Of a stretch of DNA of 64,000 nucleotides, positions 51,391 through 62,569 are shown one piece after another; position 1 is the stretch's first letter; the number at the start of each line of letters is the position of its first letter. The position numbers were made by a program, and so were the translations under genes. The DNA comes from Eremophila alpestris peregrina. Taxonomy: Eukaryota > Chordata > Aves > Passeriformes > Alaudidae. The notes beneath the pieces were generated by a model. It saw nothing but the letters and a program-made list of their open reading frames with translations. It ran no database searches and was not told the DNA's origin. The stretch covers positions 194,405-258,404 of the forward strand of contig WMCF01000088.1 of the NCBI GenBank assembly GCA_009792885.1. Direction: 5' to 3'.

Positions 51391-51685
51391 ATAGAATCAC
51401 AGAATGGGTTGGGTTGGAAAAGACCTTAAAATTCATCCTGTTCCTCCCCCTGCCATGGGCAGGAACACCTTCCACTATCCCAGGTTGCTCCAAGCTCTGT
51501 CCATCCTGGCCTTGGACACTTCCAGGGAGTAGCCACAGCTTCCCAGGGCAACCTGTGCCAGGGCCTCACCTCCATCACAGGGAAGAATTTCTTCCTAATA
51601 CCCAATTTAAACCTATTTTTTGTCAGTTTGAAGCCATTCTTTCCTTTCCTGTCCCTCCAGGCCCTTGTCAGCAGCCTCTCTGATC
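51391..51685 (-). mobile_element. CR1 LINE 3' end
   Basis: ATAGAATCACAGAATGGGTT, CCTGCCATGGGCAGGAACAC, GGTTGCTCCAAGCTCTGTCC, AATTTCTTCCTAATACCCAA and CAGTTTGAAGCCATTCT are in the expected order for a reverse-oriented CR1 3' end of a relatively young subfamily. Confidence 0.92.
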
Positions 51686-52848
51686 ACTTCCCCAGTGTGA
51701 ATTTACAGGAGATGCTTTTAGTAATTTGACCACATCTCTGGCTAATCTGTAAAGGTTTGGGTCTTGCTGCATCTGTCTTCAAAACAGCAAAGCCAAAAGC
51801 CCCATAAATTTTGACCAACCTTAAAAAAATTACCTGAGTTCTGGTGTCCAGTTTGGCTTTGGAGCTATTTTAGCCTGAAGACAGTATCAAAACCAGCTGC
51901 CTTGTGCCCATGAAGGGTCTATAAAATGACTTGGAGGATTCTGAATTATGTCTTTTTGGATATTTGAAGGCTCTCCTTCCATCGTTGCAGGATGCCAATT
52001 TTGGAAAATTCATCTTCCATCTTTGGCACTCAGGCTCCTTGCACTGTGAGGGGCTGGTGGTGCCAGGGGTTCCTTTTTGTAGCTGTCCTTCTCCTCTGTA
52101 CAGGAAGTTTTCACTGAAATGAGCCAATATCAGACATTCACTTCTCCCTAGGGCTTCACCACCCCACTTATCTGAGTGGGTTTCACTCCTGGAATATTTT
52201 TGAAGTGGATGCCTGGACTGCAGGCACCAGAGATGTGCTGAGGTAGCTTTGGGGGAGCTTCTGGATGCTTCTGGCAGAGCAGGCAGCACTACACACTGCA
52301 GAACCTCCAGAGATATTCATTAGACCAGACCAGCAAATTGATTGAGGCTGCACAGCTGTGGCTGTGCTGCAAACAGGGGTCCTGGTTTGGCTGTGTCTGT
52401 GGCTCCTCAGCTGCCATGGAGAGCATTCTTCAGCAGCTTCTCTGATGATCCTGAACCCATCAACAGCTCCTGCCACTCCTGTCTCAGGAGTTCTGCAGGC
52501 TCAGCTCTCTCAAGCCTCTCTTCAGTCCCTTTTCTATTTCCTTTGTCCCGTTTCTCCCACTTCCCAGCTGGCTGTCTCTAATCCAACACCATCAGCATGA
52601 AATATTGTTGTGTTATCAATCACTCGTGATTAATTTGTGCATCCTTGTGTTGTATCCTCCCTACTTCCAAACTTGTGCCCTTGTACAAGAAACCCTGCAT
52701 TGTCAAAGTTCTTTAGTTGGGATTTACATCTCCCTGTCTATTTTTGTGTTTGTTTGTTTTTTTGTTTTGTTTTGGGGAGTTCCTTTGATTGACATAACTT
52801 GTGTTTTCCTTTGTATTCTGATTTTCCTCTCCTCTCATGCCTTTACAG

Positions 52849-52881
52849 TCTCATTTGGACTATGCCAGCACCTACCCAGTG
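52849..52881 (+). CDS. LRRFIP1: Probable LRRFIP1 cassette exon (33 nt)
   Basis: 11 codons, SHLDYASTYPV, preceded by a C/T-rich tract ending CTTTACAG and followed by donor GTG|GTGAGA, a good consensus. It is phase 0 on both sides, like all confirmed exons here, and its Ser/Tyr content fits the linker between SRGSLR and TNGYEED. Known short LRRFIP1 isoforms join exon 6 directly to exon 9, so this would be alternatively included. It is not confirmed by transcript data available to me. Confidence 0.62.
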
Positions 52882-53922
52882 GTGAGAATAGTCTGCAAGT
52901 TGCAGAGTGTGTGTGTGTGGTCAAAAACTAATCATGGAGAAGAAGCTAACACGGGTTGTGATAACTGCTCTGAGATCAGGGTGATCTGGAAGCATCCTGA
53001 GGCAGTTTGTGGTCTGTGATGTCAGGATGCCACTTCCCTCTCCTCCTGCTCTGACACAGTTCAGATGAGAAGTGATGAGTGATTAGAGAGATCTGAGCTA
53101 GGTTTAGCAGTTACCACGGGCAGAGCAGAATGGCTTGGATTTCCCCTAAAACACTCTCTCTGTTAAAACCTGTCCGTTGTTGGGCCAGATGTGTCTGGAT
53201 TTATTTCAGCAAAGATCTGGAGAGGAATAAAACTGTCATAAACTCACTGTAAACAGATCTAGCAAAGGTGACAGGACAGACACACTGCCTACCAATGCTG
53301 CAGCTTGTGTTACCTTCACTTTAGAGGACAAAATCAGATTAATAATAATGCTCTGATAGCGAGTATTTGCTGGCACGAACACTGAGATAGAGCTGGCTGC
53401 TGAAAGAACAGAAAGGGGCAATGAGGATTAAAGCTCAGTTTAAAACATCTCCTGCTGCCGTGTGTTGAACTGGAGGTGTCCTGGTGCCTGCAGGAAGCAA
53501 ACTGGGGAGTGCAGCTCCATAGATTCCCCTGTTTCTCCCCTCTCCTTCATTCCTGGTGCTATTTCCAGTTAGGAACGCAGCACAACTTTGTGTGACCTAC
53601 ATCCCAGAACAGTTCAATCACATTTGGGCTTTGCATGGCTGTATTGATACAGTCAGCAAGGACAGCTGGTGGCTCTGTTAATTGACTGGGCCCAGCCAGA
53701 GTGAATGATTGGAGCCAAGGCTGCTAAATTTAACAGTGCTATCATCATTTTAACAATATTCCCTGATAAGCGGGCGCTTGACTCCGAGGGTGGATTCGCT
53801 GCTGGGCACTCCCTGAGCTCTGCCCAGGTTCCTGCATGGGGATGTGCATGCCTGCCTCTGCCTCTGATGGGTGTGCACACACTCACTGATCTTCTCACCC
53901 TGCCTTCTTAATCCCACTGCAG
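52882..53922 (+). other. LRRFIP1: LRRFIP1 intron 7
   Basis: About 1.0 kb between two predicted cassette exons. A short GT run is near 52,908. Nothing else is recognised. Confidence 0.6.
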
Positions 53923-53970
53923 GCTGGATTAGAGAGTGAGAGGACCAAAAAGAAGAACTACTCCAAAGCA
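53923..53970 (+). CDS. LRRFIP1: Probable LRRFIP1 cassette exon (48 nt)
   Basis: 16 codons, AGLESERTKKKNYSKA, between acceptor CCCACTGCAG and strong donor GCA|GTATGT. It is phase 0 and multiple-of-three, with a basic Lys/Ser/Tyr composition close to the flanking Arg/Ser-rich exons. It follows the 33-nt candidate in the same frame. The reading frame continues open for another 79 codons into the intron to a TAG at 54208-54210, so a read-through form would extend the protein. Confidence 0.72.
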
Positions 53971-56897
53971 GTATGTATTTTTATCTGTCTCAGAGAGGGT
54001 TCTGCCTGCAAGCCCACTGTGACAGGACAAGGAGTGGGTGCAAGTGTGAGAGCTGCGAGCCCAATGTCAAGGATACACCCTGACTACCTGCACTTGCTAA
54101 GGAAAAATGAGCATCAGTTCATCCCCAAAATGTGGGATAATCCAAACTCTTATTTTGGTGGTGTACATAAAGAGTGTGTGGAAAAACTCAAAACCTTACT
54201 GGAGCTGTAGCATGGCACAGAAATAGGCAATATTGAGAGAATATCATAGAATCCCAAATGGTTTAAGGGTTAAAAGGGTTAAAAGGGCCCTTAAAGCACA
54301 TCTCATTCCACCCCCTGTCAGGGGTGAATCCTATGGGGAGCAATTCCAGGCAGGCAAAGAGGACACAAGAGAGGGCAAAGTGGGAGTATTTCTGTGGAGG
54401 GAAGGCTGGGTCGGGGTTCTTTGGCTCACTGGAAATGAGCAGAGAATTTTTCTGCGGGCTGGAAGTTGGATGTGGGATCAAGAAAGCCTGAGGGAGCAGC
54501 AGGAGCCACAGCCTGGGGTAAAAAACATTACAAGCAGAAATGGCCACAACGGCAGTGAAATGGTTTCCTTTGTCTGTCAAAAGCAAGAAGAAAATAGAGA
54601 CAAATAGGGTCACTGAAGGGAGAGCAAGTAAAATTGAGTAACTTTAGCCTCTCTAGTATGCAGTTTTATTTGCTCCAGTTTTCATGAGGGTCAGATGCTT
54701 TGCATGTAAACGCAGCCTAGAACAAAGGTCAGCGAGGTCTGATAAAGCTGACCCTGCTCTCCAAGAGCTGCCTGGAGCATTTGCCTTCAAAAATATGCAC
54801 TGGAGAGGTTTCTGGAGAGGATGGGTCAGAGGGGCAGGGGAAATGGCCTCAGCTCGGGGGCTTCAGGCTGAAATCTGAAAGACCCAGGGCTAATGAAAAT
54901 GAGGCAGATTCCTTCAGAAGGGCCTGAACTGTGAAGTGATAACCAATTAACCTGGGCTTGTGGCAAATTCATCATGCCAACTCAACTGGAGTTCCTAAGC
55001 AGGGTGATTATTTAAGGGCAGAAAGGATGTGAATTGACTGTGAGGCTCTTGGCGTGTCTCTGTGTGACATTAAGTGAGTGAAACCTTGGGCCAGATCTCG
55101 TTCTTGTAGAAGGAATGTACAGTTGGAAAACAACTTTGTTAGGAAACAAGACAGCTGGGAAGGATCTCAGCTGGTCTGTTCCCATCTCAGACAGCATCAT
55201 CTGGGTTTTTTAAGGAGGGAAAAGCAGTTCCCCAGGAGTCTGTATTGCCTGGCTGGCTAAGTGCAGGGAGTGAAGGCAGTTTCATTCAAGGTTAGAGTGA
55301 AAATACTGATGATAAACAGGAGACAACTTGTCAAAATGGAATAACAGTAAAAACAAATGAGGAATACCACATCTGGGAAAAATGAAGGTGCTGTTACAAA
55401 GTAATAGGATGGTTCAGATAGTGATCTGAGGTTTTATTTAGTCAATATTACACAGCTGAAAAAGGCAAGCAAGTCCTCAGTGTAGCAATAAAGGGGGTGG
55501 TGGAGGTAATTGGTCTGCATGGAGTGCTGAGGCTGAGCTGGAGCATTGCCTTCAGCTCCATTTTAACCATTCTTCAGGGAAGTGTTGGAGAAATTCAAGG
55601 AGCCTGGAAAAAAAAAAAACAACAACCTGGTAAAAACTGGAAAGAAGCCAAGCTGTGTGAGAAGGTTACAGCAGTATTTCAAATCTGTTCTTGAATAAAA
55701 GAAACTTGGATGTTTGCCTTCCATTTGGAGTGATAATATTGAATTTCAATAGAGAATCTAAGCTTTTCCCAGAAGTAGCTTTCCTAGCTTGGCTCTGAAC
55801 TGGTTTCTAAGTTAATTTGTTTAATTTTTCATGGAAGCTGCTGTAAAGTAGATGATAAATATTTCTCTTGGAAATTGATTCAGATTGATTCTAGTGGATT
55901 TTCCTTTCGGGAATGCATTAAAATATGGACTTCAAAACTTAATTTTAATAGAAATTCTAATTAAATTTCCACTAACCCCCCACCCCAAATACACAGAGTG
56001 CTTCCTTGTTTTCAGTGTTAAACCAGGGCTTGCTGTGAGGTGATACCAGAGCAGTGAATTGCTGGGGAAACCTGAGCTTTTAATGCTATTGATTGAGGAG
56101 ACTTTTGGTTCTGTCCTCTCCACCACTGCATTCCCAGGCTCAGCACTGAGTCACTGTGATTGTTTTGTTTTATTCCCAGCACTGCTGCCATAGGGATTTG
56201 AAGCACCTCACCCTGTTTACGGAACAGTCCTTCTGGGCCTGTTTGTTTTTCCTCCTTTGAGGGAAAACATCTTCCTGACACCAGGGAGGACAGCTGAGCC
56301 CACCCAAATCTCTTACTAGCCCTCAGACTGCTGCAGAATCCTGGGGTGTGGCAGATGGTCTCTGTCTGGGTTTAATTTTGATACTCATAATCAAGAACAA
56401 GCGAATTTATACAGCACTGCATGTTTACTAAGCTGGATTTCTCAAATAGAATGAATTCTTCTACTACAATTTGCTGCTTTTTAGCTGCCTGAGGTATAAA
56501 TAGCTATAGTGATACATGCCCTTTATTGTAGTCTCTGGTCTCCTTTTTGTCCCCATTTTGTCCTCCATTCCCTTTACAGAGTGTTTGAATATAGACCAGT
56601 AATAATAGGGGAGGCAAAAAAAAAAAGGGGGGATCAAAAAGGGCAAGCAGGAGTATCCTTGACATTTTTGGCTGTTACAGAGGTAGTGACACAAATGTTC
56701 ATGTCCTCATGTTTGAAATCATGACCTAATCCTGCACTGCTCCTGTTCCTGGTGTCTCTTTGAAAAGTTCTGTCTCTGCCTTTGCTTTTCATAAGTGATG
56801 ACATTTGCTTAAAAATCCCCTTTGGGGTCTACGTCAATTCTTCTTCTCTCCTTTCTTTGTCTTTCCTTTTTGTTTTGTTCCTTTCCTTCCATAACAG
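53971..56897 (+). other. LRRFIP1: LRRFIP1 intron 8
   Basis: About 2.9 kb with one short CR1 end at 54,242. The segment around 55,500-55,620 (GGAGCATTGCCTTCAGCTCC near its middle) looks faintly like a very old LINE but is too decayed to call. Otherwise nothing is recognised. Confidence 0.75.
54242..54325 (-). mobile_element. CR1 LINE 3'-end fragment, short
   Basis: TATCATAGAATCCCAAATGG, then GGCCCTTAAAGCACATCTC and CCACCCCCTGTCAGGGG. Within it the 10-mer GGGTTAAAAG occurs twice in a row, a small local slippage. Confidence 0.85.
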
Positions 56898-56954
56898 ACC
56901 AATGGTTATGAGGAAGACGTGTATGGATCATCCCAGAGTAGAAAATCTAGCAGG
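56898..56954 (+). CDS. LRRFIP1: LRRFIP1 exon 9
   Basis: 19 codons, TNGYEEDVYGSSQSRKSSR, between CCATAACAG and donor AGG|GTTAGT (T at +3). It matches the conserved LRRFIP1 segment that follows SRGSLR in the short isoforms and continues to ASYY. It is rich in Ser, Tyr and Arg. Confidence 0.95.
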
Positions 56955-59739
56955 GTTAGTAGATTATTTCTATTGCTATAAAATTCTATTACTCCATGTA
57001 ATGGGATTAAAGCTAATTAGCAAATTCTTTTCAGCAGTGAAGCAGGTTTTTCCTGCCTTGCATGTTGTGGGAGTTTGTCAGACACTGGAGGTGCAGCAAG
57101 AAGCTGTGTGGGAAATAAAAAAATCAAAAATCAGGCTGTGAGTGGGGAGAAACGGGTACAGAAAGATCTTAGAAACCAGAACTGCTTTCACTTGTAAACA
57201 AATTCGGATAAAAATCACATTGTGACAGCACTGGCAGGGAGGATTTCCACCTGCTGGAAGCAAAATTAGTGCTTTTCAACCTCTTCAAGGTGTTCATGCC
57301 ATGCTCTGGTACTGAACCTCCTAATTTAATCCATGCCTTGAGATTTGCATAGTTAAAATGGACTTTGGGTTTTGAAATCTCCCCAAATGTGTGTTGTTTA
57401 TTTGAAGTTTGCTTAACTTAATGCCTTTGGTTTGGGTTTTGTTTTTTTTTTTCCTTTATAAACCATATCCTAGGGTCTCTGGAAACTGCAGAGCTGGAGA
57501 GCCAGTGCAAGTGTTCCCACTCAGCTACTTAACATTGATGGACTTTTATTTCTAGTCCAAAAAAAGCTTAATTATTAACTCCATTGTGAGGATGCAGGTC
57601 ACAATGTTCCCTCCTGTTCCAGCACAAGAAGTGTTGTGTGTCAAAGACAGCAGCTCCTGGCCCTGCTTTCTTCAAGACTGGGGATTGTGCACATGATTTA
57701 AAGGGGCTGTCCAAGCACAGCCTGGGGGCAGAGGGGGAACTGTTTGGGATTTGGTTTTTTTTCCCCTTTATTTTAACAAAGCCAGACAAAAGCTCAGAGC
57801 CTGTTGATCTTTGTGCTATCAGGGAAACTCAGTGGTATGCAGCATAAAGCTCAGTGTTTAGGCCAAAAATAAACCCCTTTTAAGCCTCCATTTAGCCAAG
57901 TGTTTGAGCAATAACACGCTGAACACGAGGGAGAGTTCAGGGGGTGACTTTGGAGGCTTGAAGTTAAGCAGGCGCCTGGATAAACACTGAAACAGGGCCT
58001 GATATTCCATGTCCATTTTAAATTGTTGCTGCCATATAATTTAGCTGGCATTATGTGGAAAAGAGACAGTGAAATACTGCTGCTTGAACTGCTAAGAAAA
58101 CAGCCTGTCCTGCTGCTGGCCCGTTTGAGCAGTTCAAGGAGCAGTATTTATTCTTTATTCTGTACAGAACTTCATTCTGTAGCACTGGTGATGTTCTGAC
58201 TCTTTACTGACACACTCCAGTGCTCCGAGGACCACAGGGAGAGCAAAAATATCTGCAAGAAAGTCATCTGGGGGAAGAGGTTGTTTGGTTTCCATTTAAA
58301 TAATTTAAAATCATCCTGGAATTAGCGTTTGCAGCACGGGGGTTTAGTCTAAGTAAGGCTTAATTACAGCAACATCGTTAGTTCCTTGTAGTTCCATGCT
58401 GTTTGGATTAATCATTAATTAGGAGGGGGAGGAAAGTTTGGGGGTAAGTCAGAATAGCTGAAACTTCAAACCAAATTGATGCCAGCCTGGCTGGCTTTCG
58501 CATTTTTAGGAATATTCTCTCCAAAAAGCCCAAGCTGAATCATAAAGATTGTCAAAGTGACAAGGAAAAATGAAAAAGAGGAGAATTCTTCAGGACAGCA
58601 AGGAAATAATGAAGGAACCTGCTGGCAATGGCTGTTTCAAAATAGGTGTCCAGTTTTAAGTCACAGAATGGACTGATCTCCATGTGGACACTGCACCTGC
58701 AGTGTCACAGATTGATCCCTTAAATATGATTAATGCCATGTGCTTAAATAGTCCATGTGCAGATTGCAAACTCTAAGCAGGAATGAAAGTGATTTCTTAA
58801 AGTTCAGTTCAGGTTTCCTTTCAGTTAAAGTCTTATTTTGCAGGCATTGTTTTGGGGGGTTTTGGTTTGTGGTTGGTTGTTTCTTGGGTTAGGTTTCTTT
58901 GAGGTTGGACAATGATTTGCCCTCAGCCTGTACCTGTGGGTATTGTGTCATATCTAAACATCTGTTTGCTCACAGTGACAGAAGGAAGCAAACAGATTTC
59001 TTTAATTTGCCACAGATCTCCCTCCTTTGTGAGGGAATTAACACCTCCATGGAGCACAGTGGTGGAGCAAGGATGAGTTTGGGTTTGTGAGGAGCTGACT
59101 GATGAAAGCAGAGGACCTTGGCTGCCTAGACCCCCATGAGAAATGTTAGGAGAGGAAAGGTGTAAAAGGAGAGCTCTGGAGAGTAGCAAAGGAGGTGAAG
59201 GTGTCAGATCTTTCAGAACAACCATTCCTCATTAGGTTCCCCTAAGTGGACGAGAAGTGCAGGGATGACATCCAGCAAGGCAGAAAGCAGGGAAAGGTGT
59301 TTAATTTAAAGAAGGTGTTAAAAGGTCTTACTTCTCTAAGAAGAGTTTTCTTCCCACTCAGTCTTGCCCTATCTGACAGTGAGCTGCTCACATTTCCTGC
59401 TGGGCACAGCCAGCAGTTTTGGTCCCTGGCTTGGCTCTCCATCTCCCAGGATCTCACCTTCTCCTGGGGGTGTAGCTTAACAGGACAGAAACTCCTCAGC
59501 ATCTCAGGAGGAGGCTGACCAGCTCTCTGACCAGTGCATTTTTCCAGTGCTTGAAAGGTCACATAATTTTCACACATCCTCACAGCTTTAATTGAGTTCT
59601 CTCTTCTTTTTGCGTCTGTGACCCCTTTGGTTGTAATCACCTAATTTACTTTTTTGCTTCCCATGTTAAGAAATAAAGAATGAAGCTGAGTTCTCAAGGA
59701 GGTTTTTTTTGTTTTGTTTTGCTTTGTTTGTCAATGCAG
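56955..59739 (+). other. LRRFIP1: LRRFIP1 intron 9
   Basis: About 2.8 kb. It has T/G-rich tracts at about 58851-58886 and 59701-59730, the latter forming part of the acceptor region of exon 10. No CR1 or extra exon is recognised. Confidence 0.85.
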
Positions 59740-59820
59740 GCCTCCTACTACCCTGACCTGGGTCTCCCCAACAGCAGCTATGCTTCCACATCTCAACTTT
59801 CTTCCCAAAATGGAAATTGG
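59740..59820 (+). CDS. LRRFIP1: LRRFIP1 exon 10
   Basis: 27 codons starting ASYYPDLGLPNSSYASTSQ and ending SQNGNW, between TCAATGCAG and donor TGG|GTCTGT. It matches the conserved Ser/Tyr-rich LRRFIP1 segment. The last codon is TGG (Trp), whereas mammalian LRRFIP1 has Arg in that place (NGNR before ASVYEES). A CGG to TGG change at a CpG would explain it. The donor has C at +3. The frame stays open 36 codons into the intron. Confidence 0.95.
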
Positions 59821-61016
59821 GTCTGTTGCCCTCTGGCTTCACCTGGCCTGGACTTTGTTTGGATAATGCAACCTCTTGTACTTAGGAATCAATTTGGACC
59901 AATTGTCAAGAGTCTCTGTAGCTCTTTTTAGTGGAACTTAAAAAAGGCCCAAACAAATCAGACCTTTGTAAGATTGGAATGAGTAATGGAAAACTGTTTT
60001 CAAATGAGCACAGTCTGTTTTCCTTTGCTGCTCCTCCCTTTCCTTGTCTGCCATTGGCCTCAATTGGTCTGGAAAGATAAGGGAAATCTTAATTACCTGA
60101 AGTTCTCTACTTGGGGCAACTCCTCTGCGTAGTGTGTCAGCCTGGTGAGCTTGAGACAATCCAGTCTGCACGACACAAAATTACAGGGAAGCAATTCCAG
60201 GGTGCTGGGAGAACACCAGTGAAGTTGTAAACCCCCCTGGGAGGTTGGATTGTCCCCTGTGTGTGGCAGAGCTCGGCCAGCCCAGAGCTCCAGCAGTGCT
60301 CCAGGTCCTGCCTGGGGACACAGCAGGATGGGATGGATGGATGTGGATCCCTCCATCGGGTGTGGATGGGGCAGTGGCAGCAGGACCTGGGCTGGGGATC
60401 ACTGCTGGAGTCTCTCTTGCACCCAGTTCTGCCAGACACAGCCAGTGCTCTGGGTTTGTTTAACTGCTGCACCTCGGAGGGGATGGTTACTAACACTTGT
60501 TTCAGGCTGCTCTGACTGAAGTGCTTGAAATTTCTTCCTGAATTAGTTGGGTTTTCTCTGCATTTGTGAATAATAAAAGACACAGGAGATGATCTTACAG
60601 CTGTGTGAAACACTTACAGTGTGTATGTGGAAGCACTTCTGTGTAGCTCTTTTTCTGCCTTTGGTTGAAGTGAGGAGAAACCCCCTTTCTGGCTCCTGTA
60701 CACAAATGTGTGGGAGACAATAACAGCTTAACAACCTAAAATTAAATGGTGCTGTTTTGCTTTTGCATACTGTCGTGTCCTCCCTTCCTGTAGGAAATGC
60801 ACGTGCCTGCTTGGTATTATTAGTCCTTGGGAGCTGGGATCTAATGCTTTCATGGTGCAGATGACTAATATTCTCTATATTCTCTGTGCTGGGTTTCCTT
60901 CTGTTGTCGTGTAGTGATCCTAATCTCTCACCAAGAGGGTTAATTCTGCTGTAGGCACTTTTATTTTGTTTAATTTACCGTGCTGAACCAAAAAGTGTTG
61001 TGCTTGCCTCCCTCAG
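59821..61016 (+). other. LRRFIP1: LRRFIP1 intron 10
   Basis: About 1.2 kb. The GC-rich part at about 60,230-60,480 supports several overlapping open frames without family features. No interspersed repeat is recognised. Confidence 0.7.
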
Positions 61017-61061
61017 CCCTCCCTGCTGTACAGCGATGCCCTGCCAGCCAGGAGTTACAGG
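61017..61061 (+). CDS. LRRFIP1: Probable LRRFIP1 cassette exon (45 nt)
   Basis: 15 codons, PSLLYSDALPARSYR, between acceptor TGCCTCCCTCAG and donor AGG|GTTTGT. It is phase 0 on both sides and its Ser/Tyr/Arg content fits the neighbours. The AGG|GTT donor style is the same as exons 6 and 9. Known LRRFIP1 isoforms join NGNR directly to ASVYEES, so if real it is alternatively spliced. I have no transcript evidence. Confidence 0.58.
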
Positions 61062-61860
61062 GTTTGTTGTGCTGATGCTCTGAGCACCCACACCAGAGCC
61101 ACTCACCCCCAGCTATGCACTTGTTGTCTCCTGCCCCTGTCTGTAATTCCTGTTTGGGTGCATTTGTCCCACACCTTGGTGTCCCATCCATCTGAATGCC
61201 ACGTGTGTGATGCTGTCTGTGCAGACCTGGATTTGCTGATCCTTCCTTTTGATTCCACTTGGGACTGTGCTCATGGGGTTGTGATGCTGCCATGTGGAGA
61301 GAGTTGTCTTCCTTGGTGTATTTCCAGAAGCAGGACAGAGGGGCAGCATCAATTCTTGCTGGTTGCTTCACAACAAAAATCTGTTCACAAAATTTTTTTA
61401 GACAAATTCTTGCCTTCTTGTTTAAAATGATTTTTTCCTCAGTGCTTAAAGAGGTAGAGTTTCTTACTCCCCTTGTGTTTCCACATATCTCTGTGCTAAA
61501 CTGGAGTCAGTCTTAAAATATGCATTTCCCTCCTATTTAATTAATGTACTGAACTGGCTGGTAAGTGCAGCTCATCAGGTGGGAGTTTTTCCTCTCACTG
61601 CCAGCACCAGCAGTGAAGGAACAGATGGGACCAGTTCAAGAATTGATGGAGCCATTTGGTGGACAGGCAGCCAAAGTGTTGAATTCAAGTTAAACTGAAG
61701 CCCTGGGAGAAGGGTTAGAAATGCACGGGAGGGGTGTGATGGCCTCGGGGCTGTGCCAGATTTTCCCTTGCATGCTGCTTGTGGCTGCTCACGGGTCCTG
61801 TCCCTGTCCTTGCCCACCATGCCCTGGTGGCTCTGTGCTGACTCTGTGTTCTCATTGTAG
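61062..61860 (+). other. LRRFIP1: LRRFIP1 intron 11
   Basis: About 0.8 kb, ending CTCATTGTAG. No repeat or further exon is recognised. Confidence 0.65.
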
Positions 61861-61926
61861 GCCTCAGTGTACGAGGAGAGCGTTTACAGCGGGAGCCGGC
61901 GCTATAGTGCCCCCAGTTCCCGTGCT
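61861..61926 (+). CDS. LRRFIP1: LRRFIP1 exon 12
   Basis: 22 codons starting ASVYEESVYSGSRRYSAPSS and ending RA, between TCTCATTGTAG and strong donor GCT|GTAAGA. It is a direct match to the conserved LRRFIP1 segment that precedes PSEYSCY in mammals. That next segment and the coiled coil were not found before the window ends. Confidence 0.95.
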
Positions 61927-62569
61927 GTAAGAGGATTTCTGCATTTCCCTGCTCTCTGTCTGTCCTTTGCTGGGCTGGGGGACGTTTCACTGGGGCTGTG
62001 TGACATCCTAACCCAGTAGGCAGCAGGAGTGGGAGCACCATTCCCACCAGCTTCCATGAAGTGACGAGCAGTGATCAATGAGAACTCGCCCCTCTGTGGG
62101 ACAGGGAGTCCAGTTCTGCCTCGTGCTTGCAGATAAAACACCTTGGAAAGGCCATGCATGAAGTCCTTTCCCTCCCTGAGACTTTATTCATCTTGTCAAA
62201 ACTGAGAAAAATACAAGTTTAAAAACTAACCAACTAGAAATTTAAAAATCAGTTCCACATAAGCAGTGTGAATGATTTTATTAATGTATGGCTTGCTTGG
62301 TTTTGTTTCTTGGATTAATATTCGAATATATTTTGCATTCATATATGTGAGAGTGCTTCCAAAAGGTGTGCTCCTGAGAGTGGAGGGCTCTGTCATGGGT
62401 GGGGATTGTGCAACAATATAAGGAATGACCATATAAATAGTTTCCTTTCAAAGAAGAGAAACTCCAGGAATCAGTTTACAGATTAGAAGGGAGAAAATGC
62501 CTTCACCTCTTCTCCTCTGAGGGTGTTTGGGCCAGGCAGTCCATCTGCTGCTGCTGTGTCCATCTGGGG

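Larger units (their letters stand above)
49589..52848 (+). other. LRRFIP1: LRRFIP1 intron 6
   Basis: About 3.3 kb with two antisense CR1 copies (49,980 and 51,391) and a T/G-rich tract near 52744-52776. No further exon is recognised. Confidence 0.75.
30913..61926 (+). other. LRRFIP1: LRRFIP1 gene (coding span in window; 3' part missing)
   Basis: Twelve exon calls join to 624 nt without a stop. From known family biology, LRRFIP1 is a cytoplasmic and nuclear protein that binds the leucine-rich repeats of Flightless-1 through a coiled coil, binds nucleic acids, has been described as a GC-rich-promoter repressor (GCF2), and acts in innate sensing through beta-catenin. The window encodes only the N-terminal charged helix and the Ser/Tyr/Arg-rich linker. 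The coiled coil and C-terminus are to the right. LRRFIP2 is excluded because exons 3-6 carry LRRFIP1-specific sequence (IYQVQK, KYYGLDTKWGDIEQWM, ASDEDERMSVGSRGSLR). Introns range from about 0.5 to 6.8 kb. All junctions are phase 0. Confidence 0.95.

Noticed and set aside
55500..55620. Possible very old LINE remnant in intron 8
   Set aside because: Only a faint resemblance to CR1 coding sequence. Too decayed to support without an alignment.
60781..60818. Possible extra LRRFIP1 exon after CTTCCTGTAG (EMHVPAW)
   Set aside because: Ending at the nearby GTATTA donor gives 23 nt, breaking the uniform phase-0 pattern, and the frame hits TAG shortly after.
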